Of a stretch of DNA of 64,000 nt, positions 49,794 to 58,918 are shown piece by piece. Both the position numbers and the translations under genes were made by a program. The notes below the pieces were generated by a model. It made no database searches and had not been told where the DNA came from. It was given only the letters and a program-made list of their open reading frames with translations. Source of the stretch: Polyangiaceae bacterium (GTDB lineage Bacteria; Myxococcota_A; Polyangia; Polyangiales; Polyangiaceae); assembly GCA_041389725.1 (NCBI GenBank), contig JAWKRG010000004.1, positions 930,001 to 994,000 on the forward strand. Direction: 5' to 3'. Each line of letters starts with the position of its first letter. Position 1 is the first letter of the stretch.

Positions 49794-51740
49794 ATGAAAC
49801 GGCTGGCGCTCGTCGTGATGGGCGCTGTCTTGGCAGCCTGCGGTGATGGGGAAGGCGATACGACGCCCCTCGCGCCCTTGGACGTTCCTGACGGCTGTCA
49901 GGCCTTGGCCCACCAGGCCGACTGCCTGTTGCCTTTCCCGTCGGATGCGTTCTTGTCCTCGGACGCCAGCACGCCATCGGGCAAGCGCGTCGAGATCAAC
50001 GGTGCGGCGCAGCCTTTGGATGCCAAGGGCGCTTCCGTCGACTTCACCTCCCATGTAACGGCGGACGGTTTCTCGCCCGGCAGCCAGATCCTGGCGCTGT
50101 TTCCCGAGGGAGTCGACGACTCGGACCTGATCTTTCATACCGACGACGTCACCAAGTCCCTCGACAAGGACTCCTTCACTCAGATCCTCGAGGCCGAGAC
50201 CGGTGAGCCCGTGCTTCACTTCGCAGAAGTCGATCCGCGCGCGGAAGAGGGGGCCGCGCGCGCCCTCGTGCTGAGACCTCTCGTCCGCCTGCACGACGGC
50301 AAGCGCTACGTCGTCGTGTTGCGCCGGCTGAAGCGCCCGGACGGAGCCGCGGTCACGCCGCCCGAAGGCTTTCGACGCCTCCGGGACCGGCAAGGCACGG
50401 GAGATCCGAAGTTGGCGCCCCTCGCGGAACGCTTCGAGAAGGACGTGTTCCCAGTCATCGCGAAGCGAGGACTCACGCGCCGCGAGCTGACTCTGGCCTG
50501 GGACTTCACCGTGCGCAGCAAGGACAACCTCGTGGGCGACATGCTCGAGGTGCGCGCCCAGACTTTGGCCTACCTCGCACAGCCTCCCAAGCTGGAGATC
50601 GTCGCAGTGACGGACGCGGCCAGCGAGCACATCGCCCGGCGTATCGATGCTCGCGTGACCGTGCCACTGTTCCTCGACAAGAACGAGCCCCTCTCGTCCC
50701 TCACCCGCGATAGCGAGGGCCACGTCATTCAGAACGGCACGACCCAAGCCGAGTTCAGCGTGTTCGTGCCGCCGAGCGTAGCCAATCGCGCGCAGGGCAT
50801 GCCGCCAGCGCGCTTGCTGCAATACGGGCATGGCTTCTTCGGCTCGCTGGAGGAAGCGGCCGGCTTTCCCTCTCAGCTCGCCGACGAAAAGGGGTTCGTC
50901 GTCGTCGCGACGAACTGGGTCGGCATGAGTGAGCAAGATCGCTTCCGCGTCGTCGAGCAACTGGTGACGAAGATGGGCGACGGCATGCGCTTCGTCGATC
51001 GCGCGCACCAGGCCATGGCCAATGCCATCGTCGTTGGAGCCGTGGCCCAGGGCGAGCTAGCTCAACGTGCGGAGTTGCAGTTCGGCGCCGGAGCTGCCTA
51101 CGACCCGGCAACGCTGTACTTCTACGGCAACAGCATGGGGCACATCCTGGGCGGAACCTATCTCGCTCTGTCGCCCGACGTGGAGCGCGGCGTGCTTGGA
51201 GTTGGCGGCGCAAACCTCTCCTTCATCATGTTTCGGGCACGGCCCCTGGCGGCGTTCTTGCTGTTCGTGGGCCAAGTCTTTCCCGACGCCATCGATCAGC
51301 AGAAGTTCGCCGCACTTGGGCAGCTGGGCTTCGATCGCCTCGATCCCTTGAGCTACGCGCCGAACGTATTGCAGGACACCTTCGAGGGATCGCCGGCCAC
51401 GCGTCGCGTGCTGATGCAAGTCGGCATCGGGGATTCCGAGGTCAACCCCTTGGCCGCGGAGCTTCATGCTCGTGCATTGGGCCTCGGCACCGTGAAGACG
51501 CCGGCGCGAGCCATCGCGGGCGTACCGGAACAGAGCACGCCGGTGGATGGATCGGCGCTGGTCGAGTTCGACTTCAAAGTCGACCCTTTGCCTGGCCTGC
51601 TAGCCATTCCCCCGACGGACTCCACAGACGTTCACGAGGGCGTCCGGCGACTGACGGCGTCGAAGCAGCAGCTGGACGGTTTCCTGCGCTCCGACGGCAA
51701 GATCGAGCACACTTGTAGCGGCGTCTGCGATCCCGAGTGA
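49794..51740 (+). CDS. Alpha/beta-hydrolase-type lipoprotein
   Basis: 648 residues from ATG 49794 (GGAGG 8 nt upstream). Lipobox LAAC (Cys 16). A long N-terminal beta-rich part (about 30-320) precedes a hydrolase core in which RLLQYGHGFFGS supplies an oxyanion-type loop and FYGNSMGHILGG near 445 the nucleophile elbow (GNSMG). A candidate His follows late. The size and layout resemble the large hydrolase-like proteins of myxobacteria with a Ig-like N-terminus. Ester substrate unknown. It follows the esterase gene by 110 bp and may be cotranscribed. Confidence 0.8.
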   Translation: MKRLALVVMGAVLAACGDGEGDTTPLAPLDVPDGCQALAHQADCLLPFPSDAFLSSDASTPSGKRVEINGAAQPLDAKGASVDFTSHVTADGFSPGSQILALFPEGVDDSDLIFHTDDVTKSLDKDSFTQILEAETGEPVLHFAEVDPRAEEGAARALVLRPLVRLHDGKRYVVVLRRLKRPDGAAVTPPEGFRRLRDRQGTGDPKLAPLAERFEKDVFPVIAKRGLTRRELTLAWDFTVRSKDNLVGDMLEVRAQTLAYLAQPPKLEIVAVTDAASEHIARRIDARVTVPLFLDKNEPLSSLTRDSEGHVIQNGTTQAEFSVFVPPSVANRAQGMPPARLLQYGHGFFGSLEEAAGFPSQLADEKGFVVVATNWVGMSEQDRFRVVEQLVTKMGDGMRFVDRAHQAMANAIVVGAVAQGELAQRAELQFGAGAAYDPATLYFYGNSMGHILGGTYLALSPDVERGVLGVGGANLSFIMFRARPLAAFLLFVGQVFPDAIDQQKFAALGQLGFDRLDPLSYAPNVLQDTFEGSPATRRVLMQVGIGDSEVNPLAAELHARALGLGTVKTPARAIAGVPEQSTPVDGSALVEFDFKVDPLPGLLAIPPTDSTDVHEGVRRLTASKQQLDGFLRSDGKIEHTCSGVCDPE

Positions 51741-51812
51741 GTCGGGCCCGCGTACGACGGCGAATCCGTGCGCGCACCAAGGGCGCGCAACGGCCATCGA
51801 CACGTGGTTGGC

Positions 51813-53015
51813 TCAGAGCCGATAGGTGCGTGGCTGGCGTTGGCAGGCGGGGCCTCGCGAAACCTCCACGGAGCGGGCGCTGGGGTCGATCACGGCTGAG
51901 AGAATCGTCCAGTTCATGGCGTCTCCGTGGCAGCAGATCGTGTTCATCCCCGCTCCGCTCTCACCGTGATCGGCCAGCAGGCTCCACAGCTGCCAACGTT
52001 CGTAGGACTGCTGCCCGTCGGCGATCCGCGGCAAGCGCGCTTCCCGTTGCACGTTGGGCTCGTGAATGTCGTAGCCCGCACCGAATCCCACCGTCACTGC
52101 TCCCAAGGGAACCTCCACGGCTTCGAGTTCGACCGCGTGGTACTTGTTGAAGGCGTGCAGCAGGCGATCCCTCGGCTCCCGGCGAACTGCGACACGAGTG
52201 GACGATACCTCCACGACTGCGCGATCCGAAGTTGCGTCCACGAGGGTGATCAGTGCTCCTACCGCGCTACGTGCGCTGCGGAGGAACTCGACGGCCTCGA
52301 CGACGCTGGCGCAAGTGTCGAGGCATGTCTGCACCAACAGCGTGGACAAGAGCCCCGCACGGGTGCGGCGCAAGTCGGTTGCAAACGCTTGATTGAGCGA
52401 TACCGCAAGGCCGGCCTCGTTCACTCCCGCCACGGCCCCGACCAACACGGGATAGCTGACGCTGAGGTTCTGCAGCACGTCCGGTCCGCGCGTTCGCCGA
52501 ACCAGCAGGAATGGCGCAAAAGAGGGCGGGAAGTCGTGGTTGTAGCCAAGCAGCGGCACGCCCTCCTGCGTCGTCTCCCCCGCAAGCGCAAGTGCCGTAC
52601 AGCCAAGGCGGAAGCTGGGATTCGCGCTCTCCAGCTCGAACGCGTTGAAGCCGTACACTGCATGGGGCGCCAGCCCCAGACCCGACGCCAGCCCGCGAAG
52701 CACTTCCCAGTACCTCCCCTGTTGATGTTCTTGCAGTAGCCGCCGGTGAACGGTCAGGTAGGTGGCGCCGAGCAGGGTCGTTGCGCTTTTGACGGCGAGT
52801 CGTTGCGCCCGAGGAGCCAAGAAGCCTGGCAGCGCCGGCACTTCCAGCAGAGCATCGACCATCCGCGGCACGCGACCGCGCTGTGCGCGACCTTGCAGGT
52901 GCCCGCGCTCGAAAGCAGAGCCTTCCAGCTCGATGAGCGGTAGTGGACTCGCGCCCGCCGCCAGGACCTCGTGCTCCACGGGCCCGAGGGTACCGCGCCC
53001 GGCGCGATTGACCAA
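51813..53015 (-). CDS. C45-family peptidase/acyltransferase-like protein
   Basis: About 400 residues. The core nucleophile Cys is in FRLGCTALAL (about 135), as in the acyl-CoA:6-aminopenicillanate acyltransferase (C45) N-terminal-nucleophile family; GYNHDF and VGAVAGVNEAGLAVSLNQ follow as in that family. Here the Cys is preceded by ~130 residues, so autocleavage before Cys would be needed for an exposed nucleophile. The start is uncertain: TTG 53015 or GTG 52979; neither has a good ribosome-binding site. Hydrolysis of an amide bond or of a linear peptide is likely. Confidence 0.8.
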   Translation of the reverse strand: MVNRAGRGTLGPVEHEVLAAGASPLPLIELEGSAFERGHLQGRAQRGRVPRMVDALLEVPALPGFLAPRAQRLAVKSATTLLGATYLTVHRRLLQEHQQGRYWEVLRGLASGLGLAPHAVYGFNAFELESANPSFRLGCTALALAGETTQEGVPLLGYNHDFPPSFAPFLLVRRTRGPDVLQNLSVSYPVLVGAVAGVNEAGLAVSLNQAFATDLRRTRAGLLSTLLVQTCLDTCASVVEAVEFLRSARSAVGALITLVDATSDRAVVEVSSTRVAVRREPRDRLLHAFNKYHAVELEAVEVPLGAVTVGFGAGYDIHEPNVQREARLPRIADGQQSYERWQLWSLLADHGESGAGMNTICCHGDAMNWTILSAVIDPSARSVEVSRGPACQRQPRTYRL

Positions 53016-53053
53016 TCCTCGGGTGCGGCGGTTCCAGGCCTACCGGCGGGGCA

Positions 53054-53893
53054 ATGGGCTATCATGCCGGCGTGAGTCGCTGCACGCTGCTCGGAACTGC
53101 GATGCTAGCCCTTGCGTGTGCGAGCGAGCGAGAGGCCGACGCTTCGCGAGAGGCGTCGTCTGCTTCGCCTTCAGCGCCTACCGCGCTCTCCGCAGCACAG
53201 CCTGAGCCGTCGGCGGCTTTGTCGAGCACTCCCATTGGGGCCGCCATCGTCCCGCCCGCTCCGGTGACGGCGGCCGGTCGCGTCTGCCGGCAGCAGGCGC
53301 CCCAGGACTTTCTGCTGCGCCAGGGTCAGATCGCCAAGATCGGTGCGAGCAAAGAAGAACGAGCCGCCATTCAGGCCGCACGCACGCGCGCCAACGACTA
53401 CCGCACTCGGTACTACGGCTACGTGTCCGGCTTTGGTAGCCGCGCGGACAACTCGCTGCCACCTCGCCACTTTGCCCAGAAGATGAAGTTCATGGGGCTG
53501 CCCCTCGTCATGCATCGCAAGGTCGTGCCGGCTCTCGAGTGCGTGGAAGCCGCACTGCGTCGGGACTGTGCTGCCGAGGCCTACGAACCGCGACGGATGA
53601 GCGGGATTCGCATCGAGAATACCTTCAAGGACTACGAGGTCTCCAACCACCTCTACGGCATCGCTCTCGATATCGACTCTCACCTCAACCCGTGCTGCAA
53701 GTGCGTTGGGCGCTGGAAAGAAGCAGAAGCTTGCAGGAAGAAGGTGAGTTCACCCTTCGAGCGGATGGCGATGCCCAAGTGTTGGGTGGAGGTGTTCGAA
53801 CGCTACGGCTTCCACTGGCTCGGCCACGATCCGGAACTCGAGGACACCATGCACTTCGAGTTCTTGGGAGATCCCGAGAAGATCCTCGAGTGA
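53054..53893 (+). CDS. M15-type D-Ala-D-Ala carboxypeptidase lipoprotein
   Basis: 279 residues; ATG 53054, with a GTG six codons downstream as alternative. Lipobox LALAC. After a Ser/Ala/Pro linker (to about 75), the catalytic domain contains SNHLYGIALDID (His and Asp zinc ligands) and DTMHFEFLG (second His), the M15/VanY pattern. It probably trims peptidoglycan stem peptides or cleaves other D-amino-acid bonds. Two Cys-rich loops (NPCCKCVG) are extra. Divergent from the C45 gene. Confidence 0.83.
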   Translation: MGYHAGVSRCTLLGTAMLALACASEREADASREASSASPSAPTALSAAQPEPSAALSSTPIGAAIVPPAPVTAAGRVCRQQAPQDFLLRQGQIAKIGASKEERAAIQAARTRANDYRTRYYGYVSGFGSRADNSLPPRHFAQKMKFMGLPLVMHRKVVPALECVEAALRRDCAAEAYEPRRMSGIRIENTFKDYEVSNHLYGIALDIDSHLNPCCKCVGRWKEAEACRKKVSSPFERMAMPKCWVEVFERYGFHWLGHDPELEDTMHFEFLGDPEKILE

Positions 53894-53897
53894 ACCC

Positions 53898-54176
53898 TCA
53901 GCCCTTCTCGCAGAATTCACACTCCCGCGGCGCCACGTGACGCTGAATGGCCGCTATGACCGCGTCAGGCTTGGGTGCGTCCCGCGGGAGCATGCGGGCG
54001 AAGAAGCTCTGCCCGCGCGAAGCGACGAGCTCACCGTCGACCAGGACGTCGAACTGTCCCAGCTTCCCCTCCACGACCTCCGTGGTCGCGCCGAAGGTGT
54101 CGCGCAGCTCGGCTGCGAGATCGTGGGCGCGGTCCAGGTAGTGACACACTTCGCAGTAGAGGATCTTCACGTGCAT
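53898..54176 (-). CDS. SelT/SelW/SelH (Rdx) family thioredoxin-like protein
   Basis: 92 residues. Starts MHVKILYCEVCHYLDRA: the CxxC takes the place of the CxxU of eukaryotic SelW proteins. FDVLVDGELVASRG is the family's second strand pair. Four further Cys lie near the end (ECEFCEKG gives a second CxxC). A redox-active cytoplasmic protein of unknown partner. It lies downstream of the triheme cytochrome gene (43-nt gap), and the two may be one operon. Confidence 0.85.
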   Translation of the reverse strand: MHVKILYCEVCHYLDRAHDLAAELRDTFGATTEVVEGKLGQFDVLVDGELVASRGQSFFARMLPRDAPKPDAVIAAIQRHVAPRECEFCEKG

Positions 54177-54219
54177 GTCGCCAACCAGGTGAGTCTCGGT
54201 GCTCTGGTGCGCCGCGCCC

Positions 54220-55080
54220 TCACGGTGCGTAGATGCGCCCCGGGGCGCCGTCCTTGCCGTCTTGGGTGTGACACGTGTTGCAGTCCCCGCTGGCTACGGA
54301 TTGCTTCATCACCCTTTCCTTGCCGCCAGAGACTACCTTCGCGTTGTAGGGTGGCACGAGCGCTCCAGGCGCTGCCTCGTAGAAGAAGTTGCCCGCAGCG
54401 TTGGTGCTCAGTGTGACCGTCTTGCCCTGCGCGTCGGTCACGACGACGTCGATGGCGCTGATGCCGTTGCAGTCATCGGGTTCACGCGCGGTGGGGTACA
54501 CGGTGCCGGCGACGAGCAGCGTGGGCCCTTCTCCGCTAGCGGAGTGACACTGGATGCAGGTGCCACCCGGGCGCATCAGCGGGGATTCGTGGTTGCCCCC
54601 CGTCCAGTGCGTGTCACTGCTGCAGACCAGGGGCAATTGGGGGACGGAGCCGCTGCCGTTGGGGCCGCAGTCTCCCGGAGGCATTCCCGCTGCGATCCAA
54701 GATTGGAATGCAGCGATGTCCGCGGCTGGCAACACGCCGGTTGGTGGCATCGGATCTTTTGCATCCTGCATGCGCGCCAAGGAAACCTCCGCCACAGTCA
54801 TGCCAGGGTGCGTGGTGGAAGGCGCCGTGAGATCCGCGTAGCTGATCAGAGCCATGGGCACTTTGGAGAGTGGAGGATCCGAGTGACAGGGCGTGCAGCT
54901 CTCGCTGAGCACGGTGGCGACGTCGCAGGGTAGATCGCCGGCAACTTGCGTTGACGTCGTGCCCGATCCGTTGCCGTTGCCCGGGTGTCCCGGGTCGATC
55001 ACTTCGCCCTGGCAACCGAAGGCCGCCGCGAGTGCCGAGGCGGTCAGAAGTGCGATGGATCCGTGGAGTCGGGCAACCAT
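54220..55080 (-). CDS. Triheme c-type cytochrome-like lipoprotein
   Basis: 286 residues. Lipobox FGC (Cys about 23). Three haem motifs are visible: CTPCH (near 62), CIQCH (near 176) and CNTCH (near 268). Between the last two is a carboxypeptidase-regulatory-like beta domain (VDVVVTDAQGKTVTLSTNAAGNFF). A Gly/Asn linker follows the lipobox. Electron transfer at the outer membrane or in the periplasm is predicted. It precedes the SelW-like gene. Confidence 0.82.
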   Translation of the reverse strand: MVARLHGSIALLTASALAAAFGCQGEVIDPGHPGNGNGSGTTSTQVAGDLPCDVATVLSESCTPCHSDPPLSKVPMALISYADLTAPSTTHPGMTVAEVSLARMQDAKDPMPPTGVLPAADIAAFQSWIAAGMPPGDCGPNGSGSVPQLPLVCSSDTHWTGGNHESPLMRPGGTCIQCHSASGEGPTLLVAGTVYPTAREPDDCNGISAIDVVVTDAQGKTVTLSTNAAGNFFYEAAPGALVPPYNAKVVSGGKERVMKQSVASGDCNTCHTQDGKDGAPGRIYAP

Positions 55081-55186
55081 GTGGGGTTAGTACCCACTCC
55101 GCCCCCAGGGCAGGCAGACGCCCGGCGGGCGACGCCGAGGCGCTCAGCGCTGCACTCTGCAGGCTGAAACGGCTGTGAATATACAA

Positions 55187-55205
55187 ATACTACCCGCTGT
55201 AGTAT
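55187..55205. promoter_or_regulatory. BlaI/MecI-type operator upstream of the regulator gene
   Basis: ATACTAC-N5-GTAGTAT, a perfect 7-bp dyad, 4 bp before the ATG of the BlaI-like gene. It resembles the TACTAC/GTAGTA half-sites of MecI/BlaI operators. A second copy is at 56656-56672. Confidence 0.75.
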
Positions 55206-55208
55206 CTG

Positions 55209-55610
55209 ATGCGAGTGAGCAAGCATGCAGGTCCGCTTGGCGAGCTGGAGGCCGCCGTGCTCGAGGTTCTGTGGCGCAGCCACCAGCCACTTTCCGTTCG
55301 GGACGTGCTCGGAAGCGTGCGTCGCAAACCTGCGCTGGCCTACACCACCGTGCTCACGGTGCTCGACCGCATGCATGACAAGGGCCTCGTCGTGCGCGAC
55401 AAGGAGGGCAGAGCCTTCCTCTATTCTGCCGCGATGTCGCGGGAGGCTTGGTTCGGCGAGCGAGCGGCACGCGCACTTGCCGATGCAAATCCTGGAGACG
55501 GCGACGCCGTGTTGATGGCCTTTCTCGATTCGACTGAGCGAGTCGATCCCGCGCTGCTCGATGATCTCTCGCGCTTGATTGCGGAACGCAAGCGGAGTCG
55601 ACGGAAGTGA
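55209..55610 (+). CDS. BlaI/MecI/CopY-family transcriptional repressor
   Basis: 133 residues. Winged-helix N-terminus: LGELEAAVLEVLWRSHQPLSVRDVLGSV, AYTTVLTVLDRMHDKGLVVRDKEGRAFLYSA; the C-terminal ~50 residues are a dimerisation helix pair. It should bind TACTAC/GTAGTA dyads as a dimer and be released by cleavage by the M56 protein. The start lies directly after its own operator. GTGA overlap with the M56 gene. Confidence 0.95.
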   Translation: MRVSKHAGPLGELEAAVLEVLWRSHQPLSVRDVLGSVRRKPALAYTTVLTVLDRMHDKGLVVRDKEGRAFLYSAAMSREAWFGERAARALADANPGDGDAVLMAFLDSTERVDPALLDDLSRLIAERKRSRRK

Positions 55611-56614
55611 CAGGCGTGCTGCTGCCGATAGCGGCGATCTTCCTGGCGGTGGCAGTGCTCGCCGGTGCACTCGCCACCGGCATTGGAGCGTGGGCTTCGA
55701 GGACGGGCAGGGCCGCTCACTCATCGGCAGTCTGGGCGGCGCTGATGGTCGGACCGCTGTTGGTGGCATTGATGAGCACGCTAGCGCTAGTCGCGCCTGA
55801 GCCAGGCGCTGGCTGCCACTGCCTTCGACATGACCACCACTTGCACATCTGCTTGCTGCACCCCGCGCTAGCCAGCCCCCTCGTCTACCCCGCGCTTGCC
55901 GTGCTGGGGCTTTGGCTACTCGCGGCTCTTCCACGGATGACGCGACAGCTCATCGCGGCAACACGTGGGATGCGCACGGTGCACCGCATTCGTCGAGTTC
56001 CGCCACGACGCATTGGCGATACGCAGTTGCGGATCCTGCCCTGCGGTTCACCGTCCGCATTCACCGCCGGTGCGGTAGCGCCGGTGATCGTGGTCGACCA
56101 GGACCTTTGGCAGCGCCTGTCGACGGTGGAGCGCGCAGCGATAGTGCATCACGAGAGTTGCCACGTGAGTCGTGCGGACACTCTCACCTTGCTGGTCCTG
56201 CGATGCTGTCTGGCGCTGCAGCCGTGGTTGCCGAGTTCGCTGCTCGAGCGCTGGCGGCATGCGACCGAGATCGCGTGCGACCGACACGCTGGCAATCGAG
56301 TGGGCGATCCAAGTGTCGTGGCGGAGGCGTTGGTGCGGGTGAGTCGCCTGCGCGGCGAAGCTGCCGGCTGCGAGCCTCTTCCCAAAGAGGCAGCGCTAGG
56401 GGCGTTCGGTGCGGGCGGGCTCGAGGCCCGGGTTCACGCTTTGTTGGCACCGGAGGCTGGGTCACACGGAGCATCGCGAGCGACCGTGCTGCACGCCAAT
56501 GACGTGCTGCGCCTGCTCCTGCCAGCGCTGGGAGTCGGACTTTTGGTCTGCTTTTGGCCCGGCGACCTGTTGCATCACGCCATCGAAACCGTGATCGGTC
56601 TCGTGAGTCACTGA
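55607..56614 (+). CDS. M56-family (BlaR1-like) membrane metalloprotease
   Basis: 335 residues from GTG 55607 overlapping the repressor stop (GTGA). Hydrophobic segments at about 5-25, 45-65, 95-115 and 300-320 frame a cytoplasmic zinc-protease domain: HHESCH (HExxH) near 186 and ATEIACDRHA further on. No penicillin-binding sensor domain follows, so the signal is not a beta-lactam captured by a BlaR1-type sensor. It should cleave the repressor when activated. Confidence 0.9.
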   Translation: MTGVLLPIAAIFLAVAVLAGALATGIGAWASRTGRAAHSSAVWAALMVGPLLVALMSTLALVAPEPGAGCHCLRHDHHLHICLLHPALASPLVYPALAVLGLWLLAALPRMTRQLIAATRGMRTVHRIRRVPPRRIGDTQLRILPCGSPSAFTAGAVAPVIVVDQDLWQRLSTVERAAIVHHESCHVSRADTLTLLVLRCCLALQPWLPSSLLERWRHATEIACDRHAGNRVGDPSVVAEALVRVSRLRGEAAGCEPLPKEAALGAFGAGGLEARVHALLAPEAGSHGASRATVLHANDVLRLLLPALGVGLLVCFWPGDLLHHAIETVIGLVSH

Positions 56615-56644
56615 GCTGTCAGTCCAAGGAGGGAATGAGTAGTC

Positions 56645-56866
56645 ATGTGTCGAAGTACTACAATGCGTAGTAGCGCGTCGTTGGCAGGCGCCGTGTTGGC
56701 AATGACCGTGATGACCTGGGCCCAGGCCAAAGGTGCGGTCGACGAGGTGGCGGGCGCGGAGCTCGTTTGCCGTGCTGGTCCGACCGCCACCCTGGCGCGC
56801 GCCGCTCGGATGCGTGGTGAAACATCAGGTAGCGGCCGTGTCCGACCACCGGGAAGTTGCGGATGA
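56645..56866 (+). CDS. Possible short secreted protein under the second BlaI-type operator
   Basis: 73 residues at most. A start at the in-frame ATG 18 nt further (MRSSASLAGAVLAMTVMTWAQA) gives a clean signal peptide with AQA cleavage and a ~45-residue, Arg/Gly-rich mature part with two Cys. The BlaI-type operator overlaps its first codons, and GGAGG lies upstream. The 3' half overlaps an antisense gene fragment, so the frame may be fortuitous after the signal peptide. Confidence 0.35.
   Translation: MCRSTTMRSSASLAGAVLAMTVMTWAQAKGAVDEVAGAELVCRAGPTATLARAARMRGETSGSGRVRPPGSCG
56656..56672. promoter_or_regulatory. Second BlaI/MecI-type operator
   Basis: TACTAC-AATGC-GTAGTA, the same half-sites and 5-nt spacing as the site at 55187-55205. 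It lies 42 bp after the M56 stop codon and marks a further gene controlled by the repressor. Confidence 0.7.
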
Positions 56867-57023
56867 TCGCGTGGGTCCGCTGCAGCATGTCGCGGACGCC
56901 CAACGAGGTCAGCGGCACCGTCAGCACCAGAGCCCACAGCGCGCCGGGCCAGAGCCAGGCCGCCGCCACCACAAAAAGGTGCACAATCACCGCACCAAAG
57001 ACGAAGATCCGACGCGGACTCAC
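56823..57023 (-). pseudogene. Truncated N-terminus of an FMN-binding glutamate-synthase-type gene
   Basis: 67 codons from ATG 57023: two hydrophobic segments, then RTHAIIRNFPVVGHGRYLM, the conserved entry of membrane-anchored FMN-binding glutamate synthase family proteins. After this point the similarity stops and the frame continues into unrelated Arg-rich sequence. The large catalytic part is missing. The break point is near 56822. Confidence 0.65.
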
Positions 57024-57099
57024 AGCTCCTGTTGCAGAGAACGGATCTCGCGCGTCGGACTTGAGCGGTCGGAATATGATGCCGCCGCCAGCGACGGCA

Positions 57100-58761
57100 C
57101 TAGTTCAGCGAATCCCAGAAATCACAGACGCTGCTCTTCAAGCCGCTGTCTTTTGCGATGGTCGTGTCGAGCACTAGGTGCTCGTCCTTCGTCGCGTCGT
57201 ATTCGGGCCACACTATGGCGCCTGATGCGTTGGGGTCCCCGGAACTCGCGAAGCGAGTCCAGTACTCCTGCATGTTCTGGGACAGCGTGAGGTCTTGGCC
57301 CGCGGGCGAGAAGCCGAAGGACTCATTGCCGAACACGAAGGGCAGCTCCGCGCCGTGCCATACCTTCGTGCCGCCAAGCAGTGGGATCGGGATGCCTCGC
57401 GTGAAGTGATACAGATAGACCGTCTGCCCCTGCTGGCGCAGGGCGCGGGCGAGTCGACGAGTGGGGCAGACGAAGCCTCCGTCGGTCAGCACCTCTGCCA
57501 GTGCGTCTGCGGGCTTGGGAAAGGACGCGGATGGATACTGCGCGACCACCTTGGAACCATCTAGCCCCAGTAGGCCCGCCGCTTCGCCTACCAACGTTTG
57601 ATACTGAGCATCATCGATACTGGCGTATCCCCCCAGACTGATGAAGACGTCTCCTTCGTCTGCGTTCGTGCCAGTCATGACGCTGACCTTGTTGAAGTTG
57701 CCGGCGGCGATTCGCGTCGACGGAAGCTGTGGCAGCACGTCTCCGTCGATGGTGGGGCCCCAGGTGACTCCGTTGCCGAGCACGACGGCAGACTTGATGG
57801 GCAGCGCGTTCAACAGCTCGTCTGGCGACTTACCGCGTAGACAACCGAGCACGTCGGTCGGGTTCGCGCAGCTCACGGCGGCTGCCAGGTCCGCGCCCTG
57901 TTTCTCTGCGTCCGCCAGCGGCTTCGTGAGCAGGTCGCAAGGCCCGCTTTGGATGACTACGCGATTGAACAAGCCCGCGCTCTTGGGCGAAGCCAAGTGC
58001 AAGCACGTGGCGACGCCTCCTGCGGACTGGCCAAACACGGTGACGTCGTTGGGGTCGCCGCCGAAGGCCGACACGTTGTCCCGCACCCACTGCAACGCAA
58101 AGACCTGATCCTCGAAGCCATAGTTGCCCGAGGTTGGGTGCGAAGTTTCTTCCTTCGTCAGCGCGGTGTGCGCGAGGAAGCCCAGGGGACCAAGGCGGTA
58201 GTTCACGTCGACTAGCACGACGTCTCCACGTGAAACCAAGTGGCCACCCGCGAAGGTCGCCGAGGAGCCTGCCCCCGTCGTGAACCCGCCGCCGTGGATC
58301 CACACCATCACGGGTCGCGGCGTCGCGGGCGCGGGGCTCGGCGACCACACATCGACGGTCAAGCAGTCCTCGGTGCCCGTTACCGAGGTACTCAGCAATG
58401 CCAACTGCGGACACTGCGGCCCCGGCTTCGTAGCGTCGAGGGTCGTGCTCCAGGAATCGACGGGTTGCGGCGACTTCCAGCGCAGCTCGCCCACGGGCGA
58501 CTTGGCGTAGGGAATTCCACGAAACGCTCGCACGCCGTCCACCACGGCGCCCTGCACTGGTCCCGCGGAGAGGTTCACCTCGAGTTCGTTCGGGCCGCCA
58601 CTGGCGCCGCCGCCGGAAACACCGGCGTGTCCGGAGCTTCCCGCCTGTCCAGCGCTTCCCCCCATGCCAGCGGCGCCACCGCTCGCTCCGGCACTGGACT
58701 CGTCGTCCCCACAACCGGCCAGGCAGAGCACGCCCAGCAGCAAACTGATACTTCCACGCAT
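57100..58761 (-). CDS. Type-B carboxylesterase lipoprotein
   Basis: 553 residues. Lipobox LAGC (Cys 17), then a Gly/Ser/Ala linker to about residue 60. The carboxylesterase core has RGIPYAKSPVGELRW, EDCLTVDVW, MVWIHGGGF (oxyanion hole), GQSAGG (nucleophile Ser near 255), FVFGNE and a late W(H)GAELPF with the catalytic His. Length matches the family. It hydrolyses carboxylic esters at the cell surface or in the periplasm. Single gene. Confidence 0.93.
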   Translation of the reverse strand: MRGSISLLLGVLCLAGCGDDESSAGASGGAAGMGGSAGQAGSSGHAGVSGGGASGGPNELEVNLSAGPVQGAVVDGVRAFRGIPYAKSPVGELRWKSPQPVDSWSTTLDATKPGPQCPQLALLSTSVTGTEDCLTVDVWSPSPAPATPRPVMVWIHGGGFTTGAGSSATFAGGHLVSRGDVVLVDVNYRLGPLGFLAHTALTKEETSHPTSGNYGFEDQVFALQWVRDNVSAFGGDPNDVTVFGQSAGGVATCLHLASPKSAGLFNRVVIQSGPCDLLTKPLADAEKQGADLAAAVSCANPTDVLGCLRGKSPDELLNALPIKSAVVLGNGVTWGPTIDGDVLPQLPSTRIAAGNFNKVSVMTGTNADEGDVFISLGGYASIDDAQYQTLVGEAAGLLGLDGSKVVAQYPSASFPKPADALAEVLTDGGFVCPTRRLARALRQQGQTVYLYHFTRGIPIPLLGGTKVWHGAELPFVFGNESFGFSPAGQDLTLSQNMQEYWTRFASSGDPNASGAIVWPEYDATKDEHLVLDTTIAKDSGLKSSVCDFWDSLN

Positions 58762-58918
58762 GAGCGGCCTCCACGAATTGACGAACGCCGCGTTGGCGTA
58801 TCACACGACGCTGCACGCCGCCATCGCGAGGATTCGCCGCTGTGTTGCGTTCGGCGCGAAGGCGAGGAGCGTCGAAGATGACGTCACGGAGGGACGGCGC
58901 TCGCCGCGCGCGGATCGC

